Below the pieces are notes generated by a model. The model saw only the letters and a list, made by a program, of their open reading frames with translations, was not told the DNA's origin and ran no database searches. Below, in pieces: positions 1-7,751 of a DNA stretch of 64,000 bases. The first letter of the stretch is position 1. Each line of letters begins with the position of its first letter. Origin of the DNA: a virus. Where the stretch lies: the IMG/VR virus record IMGVR_UViG_3300037258_001214, positions 30,376 through 94,375 of that record, one strand, 5' to 3'. The position numbers were made by a program, and so were the translations under genes.

Positions 1-837
1 ATGGCCGACAATGTCGCCGAGATCGCCGGCCGTGCCCGCCTGCTGGATCTCGCATGGACGCTGCGCGCCGCCGAGCTCGCCGCCGCCCGGGCGGAAGGAT
101 TCGAGACCGGCCGCGTCTCTGCCGCCGCGGGTCGCCACCGCCGCGGCCAGGGCCAGTTCTGGCCCCGCGCGGTGCCGGCCGTCATCCCCGCCGCCGCCCT
201 GGGCACCCTTCACCACGGGACCAGGACCAAGCTGCTCGCCGCCGCGGCCGCCCTGGGTGCCGTCACCGCCGCCGGGACCGCGGGCTTCGTCACCCTGCCG
301 GACGTCACCGCTCATGCCGCGCACCGCCATCCGGCCGCCGTAGCTTCGCTGGCGCCCGTCAGCGCCATCCGGATCCAGCCGGGTCCCGCGCCGTCGTACC
401 AGTCCAGGCACGGCCGTACCGACGCCGCCGGATCGCGGCTGATCGCCCGGCCAGCGGCATCGGCGCCGCCCCCGTCATCGCCGCCCCCGTCGTCCGCAGC
501 TCCGGCACAGGGCACCCTGGACGTGACCCAGGAGAGCATCACCCCGGGCCGAGACGGGACGGCGCGGATCGACCTGACCGCCGTCGGCGGTGACGTGAGC
601 TGGTCGGCCGCGGTGCCCGCCGGGGTGACGCTATCCAGCCACGGCGGGACGCTCGGGGCCGGCCAGGTGCTGGAGGTCACCTTGACCGCAGCACCGGGCA
701 CCGAACCCGGCGTGATCACGCTGACGGACCTGGGGGAAGCGCCGGTCACCGTGGCCCTGGAAGCCGCTGCGCCGGCCGTGGCGGCGGGGCAGCATCAGGG
801 GCCGAGGCTCAAGCCCGGCAGGCACCGCAGGCGCTGA
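1..837 (+). CDS. Membrane-anchored protein with BACON-like C-terminal domain
   Basis: Function unknown. The 278-residue protein begins at the first base of the window, so a longer N-terminus cannot be excluded. A hydrophobic Ala-rich segment at about residues 76-99 looks like a single membrane anchor. A Pro/Ser/Ala-rich linker (about 130-172) follows. Residues 173-255 form a beta-rich module with the pattern 'VSWSA...LSSHGGTLGAGQ', resembling BACON/Ig-like extracellular domains. A basic tail ends the protein. It converges on a methyltransferase gene, overlapping by 43 bp. The domain assignment is by pattern only. Confidence 0.6.
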   Translation: MADNVAEIAGRARLLDLAWTLRAAELAAARAEGFETGRVSAAAGRHRRGQGQFWPRAVPAVIPAAALGTLHHGTRTKLLAAAAALGAVTAAGTAGFVTLPDVTAHAAHRHPAAVASLAPVSAIRIQPGPAPSYQSRHGRTDAAGSRLIARPAASAPPPSSPPPSSAAPAQGTLDVTQESITPGRDGTARIDLTAVGGDVSWSAAVPAGVTLSSHGGTLGAGQVLEVTLTAAPGTEPGVITLTDLGEAPVTVALEAAAPAVAAGQHQGPRLKPGRHRRR

Positions 838-1643
838 GCGGGACGGCGGCGTAATGCGGGCGGCTTGATCCCGATCCCCGCCAGCACGTACAGCCGGAAC
901 GGCTCGCCTCCGGCCAGGGTCAGCCTGGCGCCCCCCGCCCGCACCGCCGGCCTGACCCCGGGCGGCAGCACCTCCAGGCCCGCGAGAAGGGCGGCAGCCT
1001 CGTCCGGGGTGTAGTTCACCAGCGGGTCCCCGGCGGCCTGCCACGCGCCGCTGAGCCGGCCGAACAGGGCCTCGTCCTCGTTGCAGGTCACGGTGAGGAC
1101 CACGGCCGACCCGGGCGCCAGTGCCGAGGCGTACCCGGCGATCACCTCGCGGGCCTGCGCCTGCTCCATGACGTTGGCCACCAGCCCGAAGACCGCGCAC
1201 ACGGGCTCGGCCAGGGCGATGACGTCGGTCACGGCAGGATGGGCGAGGACCGCCCCCGGGTCCCGGATGTCCGCCGTGGCGACAGAGAAGTTCTTGACCC
1301 CCTCGCGGGCCAGCCTGGACCCGTACCGGTGCACCGCCCGGTCCCGGTCCACGCACGCCACCCGGGCCTCCGGGCCGGCCTGCTGGGCGGTGTCCCGGAC
1401 CGACCCGGCAGCGGGGAACCCGGAGCCGAGGTCGAGGAACTGGGTGATGCCCAGGCGCGATGACGCCAGCAGGACAGCGTGAGCGAGGTAGGCCCGGTTG
1501 CTGCGGACCACCCGGCGCACGCCCGGGTAGATCTCCGCCAGCTGCCTCGCGAGCTGGCGGTCAGGATCGCCGTTGTGGTAGCCGTCCAGCAGGGCGTCGT
1601 AGACGCGGGATGGCACCGGCGCGGGCAGCGTCCGGGGGATCAA
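795..1643 (-). CDS. SAM-dependent methyltransferase, Methyltransf_19 (DUF574) family
   Basis: A 282-residue Rossmann-type methyltransferase of the family expanded in actinomycetes. Visible marks are an N-terminal 'RVYDALLDGYHN' (the family has 'RIYDYLLGGKDN'), 'VRSNRAYL' before the fold, the SAM-binding loop 'FLDLGSGFP', the acidic strand 'RVACVDRD' and 'TADIRDP'. The substrate is not known for the family. Its ATG overlaps the stop of the upstream paralogue (ATGA), so it is the last gene of a leftward operon. The C-terminus overlaps the convergent gene. Confidence 0.85.
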   Translation of the reverse strand: MIPRTLPAPVPSRVYDALLDGYHNGDPDRQLARQLAEIYPGVRRVVRSNRAYLAHAVLLASSRLGITQFLDLGSGFPAAGSVRDTAQQAGPEARVACVDRDRAVHRYGSRLAREGVKNFSVATADIRDPGAVLAHPAVTDVIALAEPVCAVFGLVANVMEQAQAREVIAGYASALAPGSAVVLTVTCNEDEALFGRLSGAWQAAGDPLVNYTPDEAAALLAGLEVLPPGVRPAVRAGGARLTLAGGEPFRLYVLAGIGIKPPALRRRPAQRLRCLPGLSLGP

Positions 1644-2632
1644 AGCGGGTCCGCCTCCTCGGTCGCCCCCCGCTCGTCACCGTACGCCGTGCGGTCGTGC
1701 CGGCCGGCCGGCGGATCTCGCGGGGAGAGAGTCCCATGGGGAGGGATCCCCGCTGGCCATCGCCGGCCGGCCTGGCACGGCCTCCTGGCGCGCGGCACCC
1801 CCGGGGGGCATGCAGGGTGCCGCGCGGTCCGTAAGTCCTCCGCCGCCGGGACGCGTCCCACGCCGGCCAGCACGTGCCCTTCGCGGCGCCGGAACACCGG
1901 CTCGGGCTGCCAGGGGCGCCACGTCTGCGCCTCGCTGACACCGGGGCCCGCCATGGGGAGCCCGGCGAAGAACGACGCGATGTCCTCCCTGCCGTGGTTG
2001 ACGAACTCCCCGGCGGTGTATTCCCACGCCAGCTTCCCGGCCAGGTCCTCGTCGTCGAAAGCCGCCACGGAGATGGCCAGGCAGCTGCCGGGGGCGGCCA
2101 GCCGCGCGTACCCCGCGGTCACCTGCCGGGCCGTGTCAGCGTCCAGGAAGTGCAGCACCGCGGCCAGGATCACGCACACAGGCTCCGCGGGGTCGATGAC
2201 GGCCCGCAGCTCCGGGTCGGCCAGCACCGCGGCGGGGTCGCGCAGGTCCGCCTCGGCGACTGCCACGCGAGGGCCGGCGAGCAGCGCGCGGGCATGCGAG
2301 AGCACCACCGGGTCCAGGTCGACATAGGCCACCCGCGCCCCCGGCCGGACCGCCTGCGCGGACTGGTGGACCGCTGGAGCAACAGGAAGCCCCGCCCCCA
2401 GGTCGATGAACTGGACGATCCCCTCACCGGCGGCCCAGGTGACAGCCTCGGCGATGAACGCCCGGTTCTCCCGGGCCATGTCGGCCAGCGGCGGGTAGAT
2501 CTCCAGCAGCGCGTCGGCCTCGCCGCGGTCGGAGGGAAAGTGGTCCTTGCCGCCCAGCAGCCGCGAGTACACGCGGGCCGCGTTCGGCGTGGCCGGATCA
2601 AACCCGGTCGCGGCCGGATCGAACCCGGTCAC
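1640..2632 (-). CDS. SAM-dependent methyltransferase, Methyltransf_19 (DUF574) family, paralogue
   Basis: A 330-residue paralogue of the downstream gene. It keeps the family pattern: 'ARVYSRLLGGKDHF' near the N-terminus, 'ARENRAFI', the SAM loop 'FIDLGAGLP', 'RVAYVDLD' and 'EADLRDP'. The GTG at 2632 is chosen because it overlaps the stop of the zinc-ribbon gene (GTGA), although the frame is open further upstream. The usual family end is near 'VLAGVGRV'; about 70 extra Arg/Pro-rich residues follow here, so the C-terminal tail may be non-native. Substrate unknown. Confidence 0.8.
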   Translation of the reverse strand: MTGFDPAATGFDPATPNAARVYSRLLGGKDHFPSDRGEADALLEIYPPLADMARENRAFIAEAVTWAAGEGIVQFIDLGAGLPVAPAVHQSAQAVRPGARVAYVDLDPVVLSHARALLAGPRVAVAEADLRDPAAVLADPELRAVIDPAEPVCVILAAVLHFLDADTARQVTAGYARLAAPGSCLAISVAAFDDEDLAGKLAWEYTAGEFVNHGREDIASFFAGLPMAGPGVSEAQTWRPWQPEPVFRRREGHVLAGVGRVPAAEDLRTARHPACPPGVPRARRPCQAGRRWPAGIPPHGTLSPRDPPAGRHDRTAYGDERGATEEADPL

Positions 2633-2907
2633 CGCGAGCACCGCCCCGGAGTGCCGCAGCACGACGGGTCGCGCCCGGGGCGGCGCGCCCGCCAGGCCAC
2701 CCTGAGCCGCAGGACCGCCAGCCGCAGCGGCGCGAAGCTGCTTCTCCTCACTGAGCACGCCCGCCAGCCGGCGCATACGGCCGTGAGCCGCCCGCAGCCG
2801 GGGCACCCGTCCGGCCAGACGTTGTGATCCAGTCCCGGGTCCAGGCACGGGCTGGCCGGGGACGGGTCCTGCATCTGGCAGTACCCGCAGGTAACGGGCC
2901 CCCTCAC
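2629..2907 (-). CDS. Small zinc-ribbon-like protein
   Basis: A 92-residue protein of unknown function. The N-terminal half has CxxC pairs ('TCGYC' and 'GCPGC') about 30 residues apart, suggesting a zinc ribbon. The second half is Arg-rich. The GTG start overlaps the upstream stop (GTGA) and its own stop overlaps the methyltransferase start (GTGA), which supports a real, translationally coupled gene between two well-supported ones. Confidence 0.55.
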   Translation of the reverse strand: MRGPVTCGYCQMQDPSPASPCLDPGLDHNVWPDGCPGCGRLTAVCAGWRACSVRRSSFAPLRLAVLRLRVAWRARRPGRDPSCCGTPGRCSR

Positions 2908-3134
2908 CGTCCGGCCTCCGTCCGGCCGGCGGTGATCCCGGTGACCCTGCGGGCCCGGTCCCGGTCGACGGCGCCCAGGACACCGCGGAGCACGACCGCG
3001 TAGTCCGGGTCGAACTCGGGGCCGAGCGCGGCGAGCATCTCCTCGCGTGTCCCCTCGGGGTTCGCGTCCCGCCACCCGCCCACCTCGGCGCGGGCCCGGT
3101 CAAGGTCGGTCAGCTTCTCGTCCCGGAATCGCAT
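2904..3134 (-). CDS. Small FRDEK-motif protein, paralogue of the adjacent reading frame
   Basis: A 76-residue acidic/basic protein starting 'MRFRDEK'. The neighbouring upstream frame (3138-3362) also starts 'MGFRDEK', so the two look like distant paralogues. Function unknown. It starts 3 nt after the upstream stop and overlaps the downstream zinc-ribbon gene by GTGA, so it belongs to the XRE-methyltransferase operon. Confidence 0.55.
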   Translation of the reverse strand: MRFRDEKLTDLDRARAEVGGWRDANPEGTREEMLAALGPEFDPDYAVVLRGVLGAVDRDRARRVTGITAGRTEAGR

Positions 3135-3137
3135 GGC

Positions 3138-4709
3138 TCAGCGCCGCCTCCCGTAGCTGACCCGCAGGGCCATTGCCAGCCCGGCCGCGGACGCCCGGGT
3201 CAGCACGTGCCCGGTCCGGTCCCTGCGTGCCGCCTGCCACCGGCCGTCCCCGCAGCCGAAAGCCCAGGTGCTGCCCCAGTCCTCATGCAGCGCTCCGAGC
3301 GCCTCGGCCACGGCGGCATCGTCCTGGCGTGTCTCTCCTGGCTTCTCGTCCCGGAATCCCATGGCGCCTGCCGGCCCTCCCTGGCTGTGCGGCACGTTTA
3401 CGCCAGATGACGCTAGCGTGACGCTGAGGCAAACGACAGGTACGGCCAGTACTGGCGGCCCGGTTACTTCCCGCCGTTCAGGTACTCTCCGTGCGCGCTT
3501 AGCCGGTAACTCAGCGGGCCGGTAGTACCGGGCGTACCCGTCCGCGTCGGTGGCCGCGGCGAGTTCCCGCAGCGGGCGCGTCAGTCGCTGCTGCCGTTCG
3601 AGCAGTTCCGAGACGAGCTGGCGGGCGACCCCCTGATGCCGGAACCACGCCGGCGCCATCCCCCTGGCCTGCGACAGGACGGCGACCGCGGCGCCGCTGT
3701 GGCGGGCGTCCACGTGCGCCTGGGCGACGTCGAGGAGATGACGGCCGCGGGAGATCGTGCCGGGCAGGTCGGCGAGGTCCATCTTCCCCGCGGCCTTCAG
3801 CGCCTTCCCCGGCTGCCGCTGCACCGCCCAGGCGTAGGTGGCCTGCATCTGGACCGACGCGGCGGCGAAGCTGGTCCCGTACACCCGGACCCGGTGCCCG
3901 ATCCGCTCCGCGGCAGCCCCCGCGAGCCGGATGTAGCCGTCCACGTCCCGGCCCGCCGCCGCGGCCGGGCCGACGGCGGTCATCAGGAGGTTCCCGAAAG
4001 CGGCCACATCCTGGTCCGGGCCCGCGAACGACGGCTCGATCCTCGCCGCTGCCGCGGCCGCGATCGTCTCCGCCTCAGCGAGGCGCCCCTGGTGCAGCAG
4101 CGCCCACGCGTACGTGCCCTGCATCGTGGCGTGCAGCCGCTCGTCATCGCCTTCGGCCGCCGCCGCGATCGCCCGCTCGGCCGCCATCGCGGCGAGGTCT
4201 TCCTTCCCCAGGTGGACCAGCAGCGCCGCCGCCTGGTCGTAAGCCAGCGCCAGCAGCTCGGCTGCTTCCGTCCCGTGCTCGCGCCGTGCTGCCCGCGCGG
4301 AGCGGATCAGGGGCGGCAGGACTGCGGTCAGCCGGGTCAGGTCCCCGGCCCAGTACGACGCCGTCGCATCCTCCACCGCTGCCCTGAGCTGGTCGGGGGC
4401 AAGCGGCCCGGAGTCATCCTCCCCGACACCGGGGATCACCGACGGCGACAGGATCACATCCCGGAGCGCCAGGACACCCCCGTCGTCGGGGGCGCCGAGC
4501 CGGGGGCGCCGGTCGGCCAGCTCCGACACGGTGACGTCGAGCGCGTCGGCGATCCTGGCCAGCACGGGGTACCGGGGATAGCGGGTGCCCTGCTCGGTCT
4601 TGGCGATCATCTCCGGGCTGATCCCGGCCCGGGCGGCCAGGTCCTCGCGGGTCAGGGCACGCTCGCGGCGCAGCCTCCGGAGACGGGTTCCCAGCGTGGT
4701 ATCGTCCAT
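3138..4709 (-). CDS. XRE-family transcriptional regulator, in-frame fusion to a small FRDEK protein
   Basis: The 523-codon frame has an N-terminal Cro/C1-type HTH ('LGTRLRRLRRERALTREDL...ISPEMIAKTEQG', residues about 5-62) and an all-helical TPR-like region to about residue 390. This is the architecture of actinomycete XRE regulators linked to small accessory operons. The ATG at 4709 has a good ribosome site (GAGGTG, 8 nt upstream). No stop separates it from a second unit beginning 'MGFRDEK' at 3362 (74 residues). The intervening 3363-3540 stretch is less GC-rich and reads like intergenic DNA, so the regulator may originally have ended near 3500 and the small gene may have its own start. It heads the methyltransferase operon. 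Confidence 0.75.
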   Translation of the reverse strand: MDDTTLGTRLRRLRRERALTREDLAARAGISPEMIAKTEQGTRYPRYPVLARIADALDVTVSELADRRPRLGAPDDGGVLALRDVILSPSVIPGVGEDDSGPLAPDQLRAAVEDATASYWAGDLTRLTAVLPPLIRSARAARREHGTEAAELLALAYDQAAALLVHLGKEDLAAMAAERAIAAAAEGDDERLHATMQGTYAWALLHQGRLAEAETIAAAAAARIEPSFAGPDQDVAAFGNLLMTAVGPAAAAGRDVDGYIRLAGAAAERIGHRVRVYGTSFAAASVQMQATYAWAVQRQPGKALKAAGKMDLADLPGTISRGRHLLDVAQAHVDARHSGAAVAVLSQARGMAPAWFRHQGVARQLVSELLERQQRLTRPLRELAAATDADGYARYYRPAELPAKRARRVPERREVTGPPVLAVPVVCLSVTLASSGVNVPHSQGGPAGAMGFRDEKPGETRQDDAAVAEALGALHEDWGSTWAFGCGDGRWQAARRDRTGHVLTRASAAGLAMALRVSYGRRR

Positions 4710-4806
4710 AACGGCACCTCGGCGTAAATCTGGACAGCTTCGACAACTGCCAGCATAACCGCCTAGGTCCAATCGGCGCTCTGGCCCATGAGCTGCGAAG
4801 CGTGCA

Positions 4807-4841
4807 GATGCCCCCGCCAAGTCCGACCTGGCGGGGGCATC
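4807..4841 (-). terminator. Intrinsic-type terminator hairpin
   Basis: A perfect 12-bp stem (GATGCCCCCGCC / GGCGGGGGCATC) with an 11-nt loop lies 17 bp beyond the stop of the leftward HTH gene. No U-tract follows, as is common in actinomycetes. It also separates that operon from the XRE promoter. Confidence 0.75.
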
Positions 4842-4858
4842 GTCGTCCCCTGCGGGGG

Positions 4859-5191
4859 CTAGCCTTCGGGCCGCTCGTGAAGCTTCGCCCGCTCGGGCCG
4901 CTCTCTGCCGATGAGCGCGTAGTACCGCATCCGCGCCCCGGTCCTGGACATGCCGACGCGGCGGCCGATCTCGGCCCAGTTCAGGCCCTCGCGGTCCCGG
5001 AGGTCCAGGACCGCGTCGGCGCGCACGTCGGCGCGCTTGCGGGGGCCGGCCGGCCGGATCAGGTCCCCGAGCCACCGCTGCACCGTGCGCGGGTCGGCGT
5101 GCACCTGGGCGGCGATGGCGTACGTGGTGAGGCCCAGGCCGTACAGGCGCCTGGCCTCGGCGACCTTGGCCTCGTCGCGCTGGCGGGGCAT
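4859..5191 (-). CDS. HTH DNA-binding protein (two HTH motifs)
   Basis: A 110-residue basic protein. The first HTH is 'EARRLYGLGLTTYAIAAQVHADPRTVQRWL' (about residues 11-40, resolvase/Sigma-70 r4-like). A second helical pair is 'NWAEIGRRVGMSRTGARMRYY' (about 75-95). The start ATG overlaps the upstream stop (TGATG), so it is coupled to the 5191-5523 gene. Probably a small regulator or recombination accessory factor; the exact role is not evident. Confidence 0.65.
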   Translation of the reverse strand: MPRQRDEAKVAEARRLYGLGLTTYAIAAQVHADPRTVQRWLGDLIRPAGPRKRADVRADAVLDLRDREGLNWAEIGRRVGMSRTGARMRYYALIGRERPERAKLHERPEG

Positions 5192-5523
5192 CAGGCGACC
5201 GGGTATCCGAGGTCGTCGCTGTCCTCGCCCCAGATGGCGAGCGACTGATCGGTAAGCTCGGCCTCGCCGGGCTCGCCCGCCACCCACCTGTTGCTGCTGA
5301 ACCGCGCTGCGGCGCCGTGCTCCTCCATGAACCAGCGCGGCCATGCGCTGGTCTCCAGCATGTTCTCCCGGACCGGGATCCAGACGGTTCCGTCCGCGGC
5401 CTCGGTGTAGCCGTCCGCGTAGGCGAGGCTGATCTTGTCGGCCGTGAGGGTGTTGAGGTGGGCGGCGAGGCGCTCGCATGCGGCGTCATACTGCTCGCAG
5501 GTCTGATAGGTGCGGTTGCTCAT
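5191..5523 (-). CDS. Hypothetical protein
   Basis: A 110-residue acidic soluble protein with no recognisable domain. It has a helical N-terminus ('YDAACERLAAHLNTLTADKI') followed by a Trp-rich middle ('VWIPVRENMLETSAWPRWF'). The ATG has a GAGGAGC ribosome site. Its 33-nt leader is nearly identical to that of the next gene upstream, indicating duplicated translation-initiation regions. Confidence 0.6.
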   Translation of the reverse strand: MSNRTYQTCEQYDAACERLAAHLNTLTADKISLAYADGYTEAADGTVWIPVRENMLETSAWPRWFMEEHGAAARFSSNRWVAGEPGEAELTDQSLAIWGEDSDDLGYPVA

Positions 5524-5553
5524 CTGATGCTCCTCGGGCTGTTCCCTGCTGAC
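5521..5553 (-). repeat. Duplicated leader / ribosome-binding region, copy 1
   Basis: Read on the minus strand, the 33 nt ending at the start codon of the 5191-5523 gene (GTCAGCAGGGAACAGCCCGA, then a GGAG site and ATG) match the leader at 5860-5892 with only a few changes. Both contain the SD sequence and start codon. Confidence 0.7.
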
Positions 5554-5607
5554 GTGCCCGGCGCGGGGCTCGCACCCGCCGTGCCGCTCTCCGGGCTGTG
5601 CTGCTGG

Positions 5608-5862
5608 TCAGGACCGCTCGGACCGGGTGCATTCCCAGCCATCCGCGCGGAGCTGCGCCCGGCGCTGCTCGAATGCGGCGGTCAGCGCGTCATGGCTGGT
5701 GAACAGTTCCCGCTCGATCGGGGTGTCCCGCCCGATCGGCCGGGACTGGATCATGGCGTATTCGCCGGAGGGGTGCCATAGGCCGAACAGGTGGATGTAC
5801 TCGTGCTTGAAGTCCTCGCCGCGGTCCCACGCTTCGTCGATCTGGACTGAGGTGACACTCAT
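5608..5862 (-). CDS. Hypothetical protein
   Basis: An 84-residue protein, not recognised. It starts 'MSVTSVQIDEAWDRGEDF' and ends with a helical 'ALTAAFEQRRAQLRADGW' segment. I chose ATG 5862 over the open upstream codons because AAGGAGC lies 8 nt before it. It is the first gene of the small leftward operon and lies directly below a strong promoter at 5899-5927. Confidence 0.6.
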   Translation of the reverse strand: MSVTSVQIDEAWDRGEDFKHEYIHLFGLWHPSGEYAMIQSRPIGRDTPIERELFTSHDALTAAFEQRRAQLRADGWECTRSERS

Positions 5863-5892
5863 CTGGGCTCCTTCGGGCTGTTCCTTGCTGAC
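5860..5892 (-). repeat. Duplicated leader / ribosome-binding region, copy 2
   Basis: Second copy of the leader (GTCAGCAAGGAACAGCCCGA, then AGGAG and ATG) in front of the 5608-5862 gene. It lies within the 5' UTR expected from the promoter just upstream. Confidence 0.7.
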
Positions 5893-5898
5893 ATCTCT

Positions 5899-5927
5899 AT
5901 AATGCCGCAATGGAGTCACCTTGTCAA
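5899..5927 (-). promoter_or_regulatory. Sigma70/HrdB-type promoter for the leftward small-gene operon
   Basis: Minus strand: -35 TTGACA (5922-5927, perfect consensus), 17-nt spacer, -10 CATTAT (5899-5904). Transcription would start near 5892 and read the duplicated leader and three small genes. The spacing and the AT-rich -10 in 70% GC DNA make this a strong prediction. Confidence 0.75.
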
Positions 5928-6034
5928 GACTTTCGGGACAGTATCCGCACGCAAGAGTCCCCGCACCGGATAAGCACCGCAGGTGTCAGCAAGGATGCTC
6001 GCCCCAATGGAGCCGGCGCGGGGACCAGTCCAGC

Positions 6035-6706
6035 CTAGCCGTGCTCTCCGCCATCCGGGGGGCTGGGCTGGTGCTCGTCGGCGTCGCCGTCCCGCGCAGG
6101 CTCGGCCCGGACCGACGCCCCGTCCAGGTCCCACGCCCCATCGCCGCCGAGGCCTTTGCGCGCGATCGCCAGTGCCAGCGTCACGGCCTGCGCCAGTCCG
6201 CCGCTCTCCACGGTGACCGCCATCAGCAGCACGGGGGGCGCGATGCCCGGCATCCCGCCGAGCTCCAGTCCCGACGCGGCCGGCTCGGCCCGGACGGCGG
6301 CGGCGAGGCGCGCGGACGCGGCCCGGTGCGCCGCAGCGGGGATCACCCTCCCGGCCCGGAACACGGACACTTCCGCCAGGTAGCGGCGCCTGGGCAGGAC
6401 ATAGGTCCCGCTGCCCTGCTGGAGCGACACCAGGCCTTCGGCGGCCAGCATCCGCAGCACGACCCCGGCCGATTCCGGCGAGATCCCGTGATCCTTCGCG
6501 AGTACCTGCCTGCTGGGCACCTTCTGGCCGGCCGGCCATTTCCCCTCGTAGATCTCACCCCGGAGCTTCCTGGCAACGGCCGTAATCGATGCCGCTTCGC
6601 CAGGTGTCACCAGGCCTCCTGCCAGACGGGGGTCATTCCCCACATCGTAGAGATCTCCGGGGTCTGCCGGTAGCACCTGCTGGCCTCCCTTGACATCCGC
6701 GGGCAA
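6035..6706 (-). CDS. GntR-family transcriptional regulator
   Basis: A 223-residue regulator with an N-terminal winged HTH ('KLRGEIYEGKWPAGQKVPSRQVLAKDHGISPESAGVVLRMLAAEGLVSLQQGSGTYV' pattern, given by its key parts: VPSRQ, GISPESA, GSGTYVL). The C-terminal region is less conserved. The true start may be one of several in-frame codons after 6706. It is divergent from the transfer-gene cluster at 6767, and a TAATGC-N5-GCATTA palindrome lies between them. This matches the KorSA-type arrangement in actinomycete integrative plasmids, where a GntR protein represses transfer genes and itself. The regulatory role is inferred from family and layout. Confidence 0.85.
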   Translation of the reverse strand: MPADVKGGQQVLPADPGDLYDVGNDPRLAGGLVTPGEAASITAVARKLRGEIYEGKWPAGQKVPSRQVLAKDHGISPESAGVVLRMLAAEGLVSLQQGSGTYVLPRRRYLAEVSVFRAGRVIPAAAHRAASARLAAAVRAEPAASGLELGGMPGIAPPVLLMAVTVESGGLAQAVTLALAIARKGLGGDGAWDLDGASVRAEPARDGDADEHQPSPPDGGEHG

Positions 6707-6724
6707 CGGCTTACGCTAAGACTG

Positions 6725-6741
6725 TAATGCACTACGCATTA
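6725..6741. promoter_or_regulatory. Palindromic operator, probable GntR binding site
   Basis: TAATGC-ACTAC-GCATTA is a perfect 6-bp inverted repeat with a 5-nt centre, located between the divergent GntR gene and the 6767 gene. It overlaps likely -10 regions in both directions, as expected for an autoregulatory repressor site. Confidence 0.65.
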
Positions 6742-6766
6742 GGCAATAGGTCAAGGAGTTCCCGCG

Positions 6767-7264
6767 ATGGCCAGCCTCACCCTCTACGAACTGCTCCGCC
6801 CCTGGCGCCTGCGCCGCGCCGTCCGCCGCTACGAGCACCACCTCAAGGCCCTGAACGAGACGACTGTCCCGTTCCTGCGGGCTAACAAGCTCGAGCTGAT
6901 GGCCCTGTACGCCGAGGCCATCTCCGGCTACGAGCACCGCGAGCCCGCCACCCGGGAATGGGGGGCCGCGGCGGACATCCTCCGCGCCGTGGCCGCCACT
7001 GAGCGGTTCTGCGTGCTGGCCGACGCGTGGCCAGGACGCAACGAGCCGGTCATCACCAGCCCTGGCTTCCTCAGGCACTGGGAGGACCTGGACCGCGGGG
7101 CTGTCCAGGGCGACCGCCGCGAGCGCGCCGCCGTCCTGCGCAGGCTGCACGCCGAAGCCGCTGAATGGGATGTACCCGGCGTCTCGGTCCTCGAAGGCAT
7201 CGCTCGGACCGAGGACGCCGCCGCCGCGGTGCTGGACGAGGACCGTGCGCTGGTGACCCGGTGA
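6767..7264 (+). CDS. Hypothetical protein, first gene of transfer-like cluster
   Basis: A 165-residue helical protein with a basic N-terminus ('LLRPWRLRRAVRRYEHH') and no recognised domain. The ATG has an AAGGAG site. It is the first gene after the GntR operator and overlaps whiB by GTGA. Likely part of the element's early or transfer operon; function not assigned. Confidence 0.6.
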   Translation: MASLTLYELLRPWRLRRAVRRYEHHLKALNETTVPFLRANKLELMALYAEAISGYEHREPATREWGAAADILRAVAATERFCVLADAWPGRNEPVITSPGFLRHWEDLDRGAVQGDRRERAAVLRRLHAEAAEWDVPGVSVLEGIARTEDAAAAVLDEDRALVTR

Positions 7265-7536
7265 ACGGCGGCGACTGGCGCGATCAGGGAGCCTGCCGGG
7301 GCGAGGACCCGGACCTGTTCTTCGGCCCCGAGGACGAACGCCCCGCCGCCAAAGCCGCACGCGAGGCCCGGGCCATCGCCATCTGCGCCCGCTGCCTCGT
7401 CCGCCTCGACTGCCTCGGGTTCGCCCTCGGCCGGCCGCAAAAGGCCGGCGTGTGGGGCGGGATGAGCGAGGACGCCCGGGCGCGCGAGCGGCGCCGCAGG
7501 CTCCGCCGGGCGGCGAGCGCAGCACGGCGGGCATGA
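7261..7536 (+). CDS. WhiB-family iron-sulfur transcription factor
   Basis: A 91-residue WhiB-like protein. Four cysteines are in the family order (C in 'GACRGEDPDLFF', then CARC and LDC), followed by the signature turn 'GVWGGM' and an Arg-rich C-terminus. WhiB proteins bind a [4Fe-4S] cluster and act with sigma factors; phage- and plasmid-encoded members are known. The GTG start overlaps the upstream stop (GTGA) and the gene overlaps the next by ATGA. Confidence 0.9.
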   Translation: MNGGDWRDQGACRGEDPDLFFGPEDERPAAKAAREARAIAICARCLVRLDCLGFALGRPQKAGVWGGMSEDARARERRRRLRRAASAARRA

Positions 7537-7751
7537 ATCGCCCCGCCGCCGCCGCGCTGGTCCTCTTGCTCATCGCGGCCTGCCGTATCCACGTCACCAT
7601 CTGGTTCTTCGGCCACCCGGTCGCCCATCCTCCCGTCGCGGGACTGATCCTCGTCGTGCTCGCCGCGGCCGCGGGCGGCATCCTCTTCCTGATCTGGCGG
7701 GCACTGACGGACACCATGCCGGCAGCCCGTCCCGCAACCTGGAGCACGTGA
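7533..7751 (+). CDS. Small two-helix membrane protein
   Basis: A 72-residue protein with two hydrophobic segments (about residues 5-25 and 34-57) and a short polar tail. It is coupled to whiB (ATGA) and to the TraB-like gene (TGATG). Small membrane proteins next to traB are typical of Streptomyces conjugative plasmids (Spd-type), which suggests but does not prove a role in transfer. Confidence 0.6.
   Translation: MNRPAAAALVLLLIAACRIHVTIWFFGHPVAHPPVAGLILVVLAAAAGGILFLIWRALTDTMPAARPATWST

Noticed and set aside
631-1356. 241-codon minus-strand frame overlapping the methyltransferase and first gene
   Set aside because: It overlaps the intact Methyltransf_19 frame on the same strand and has only Arg/Gly-rich sequence.
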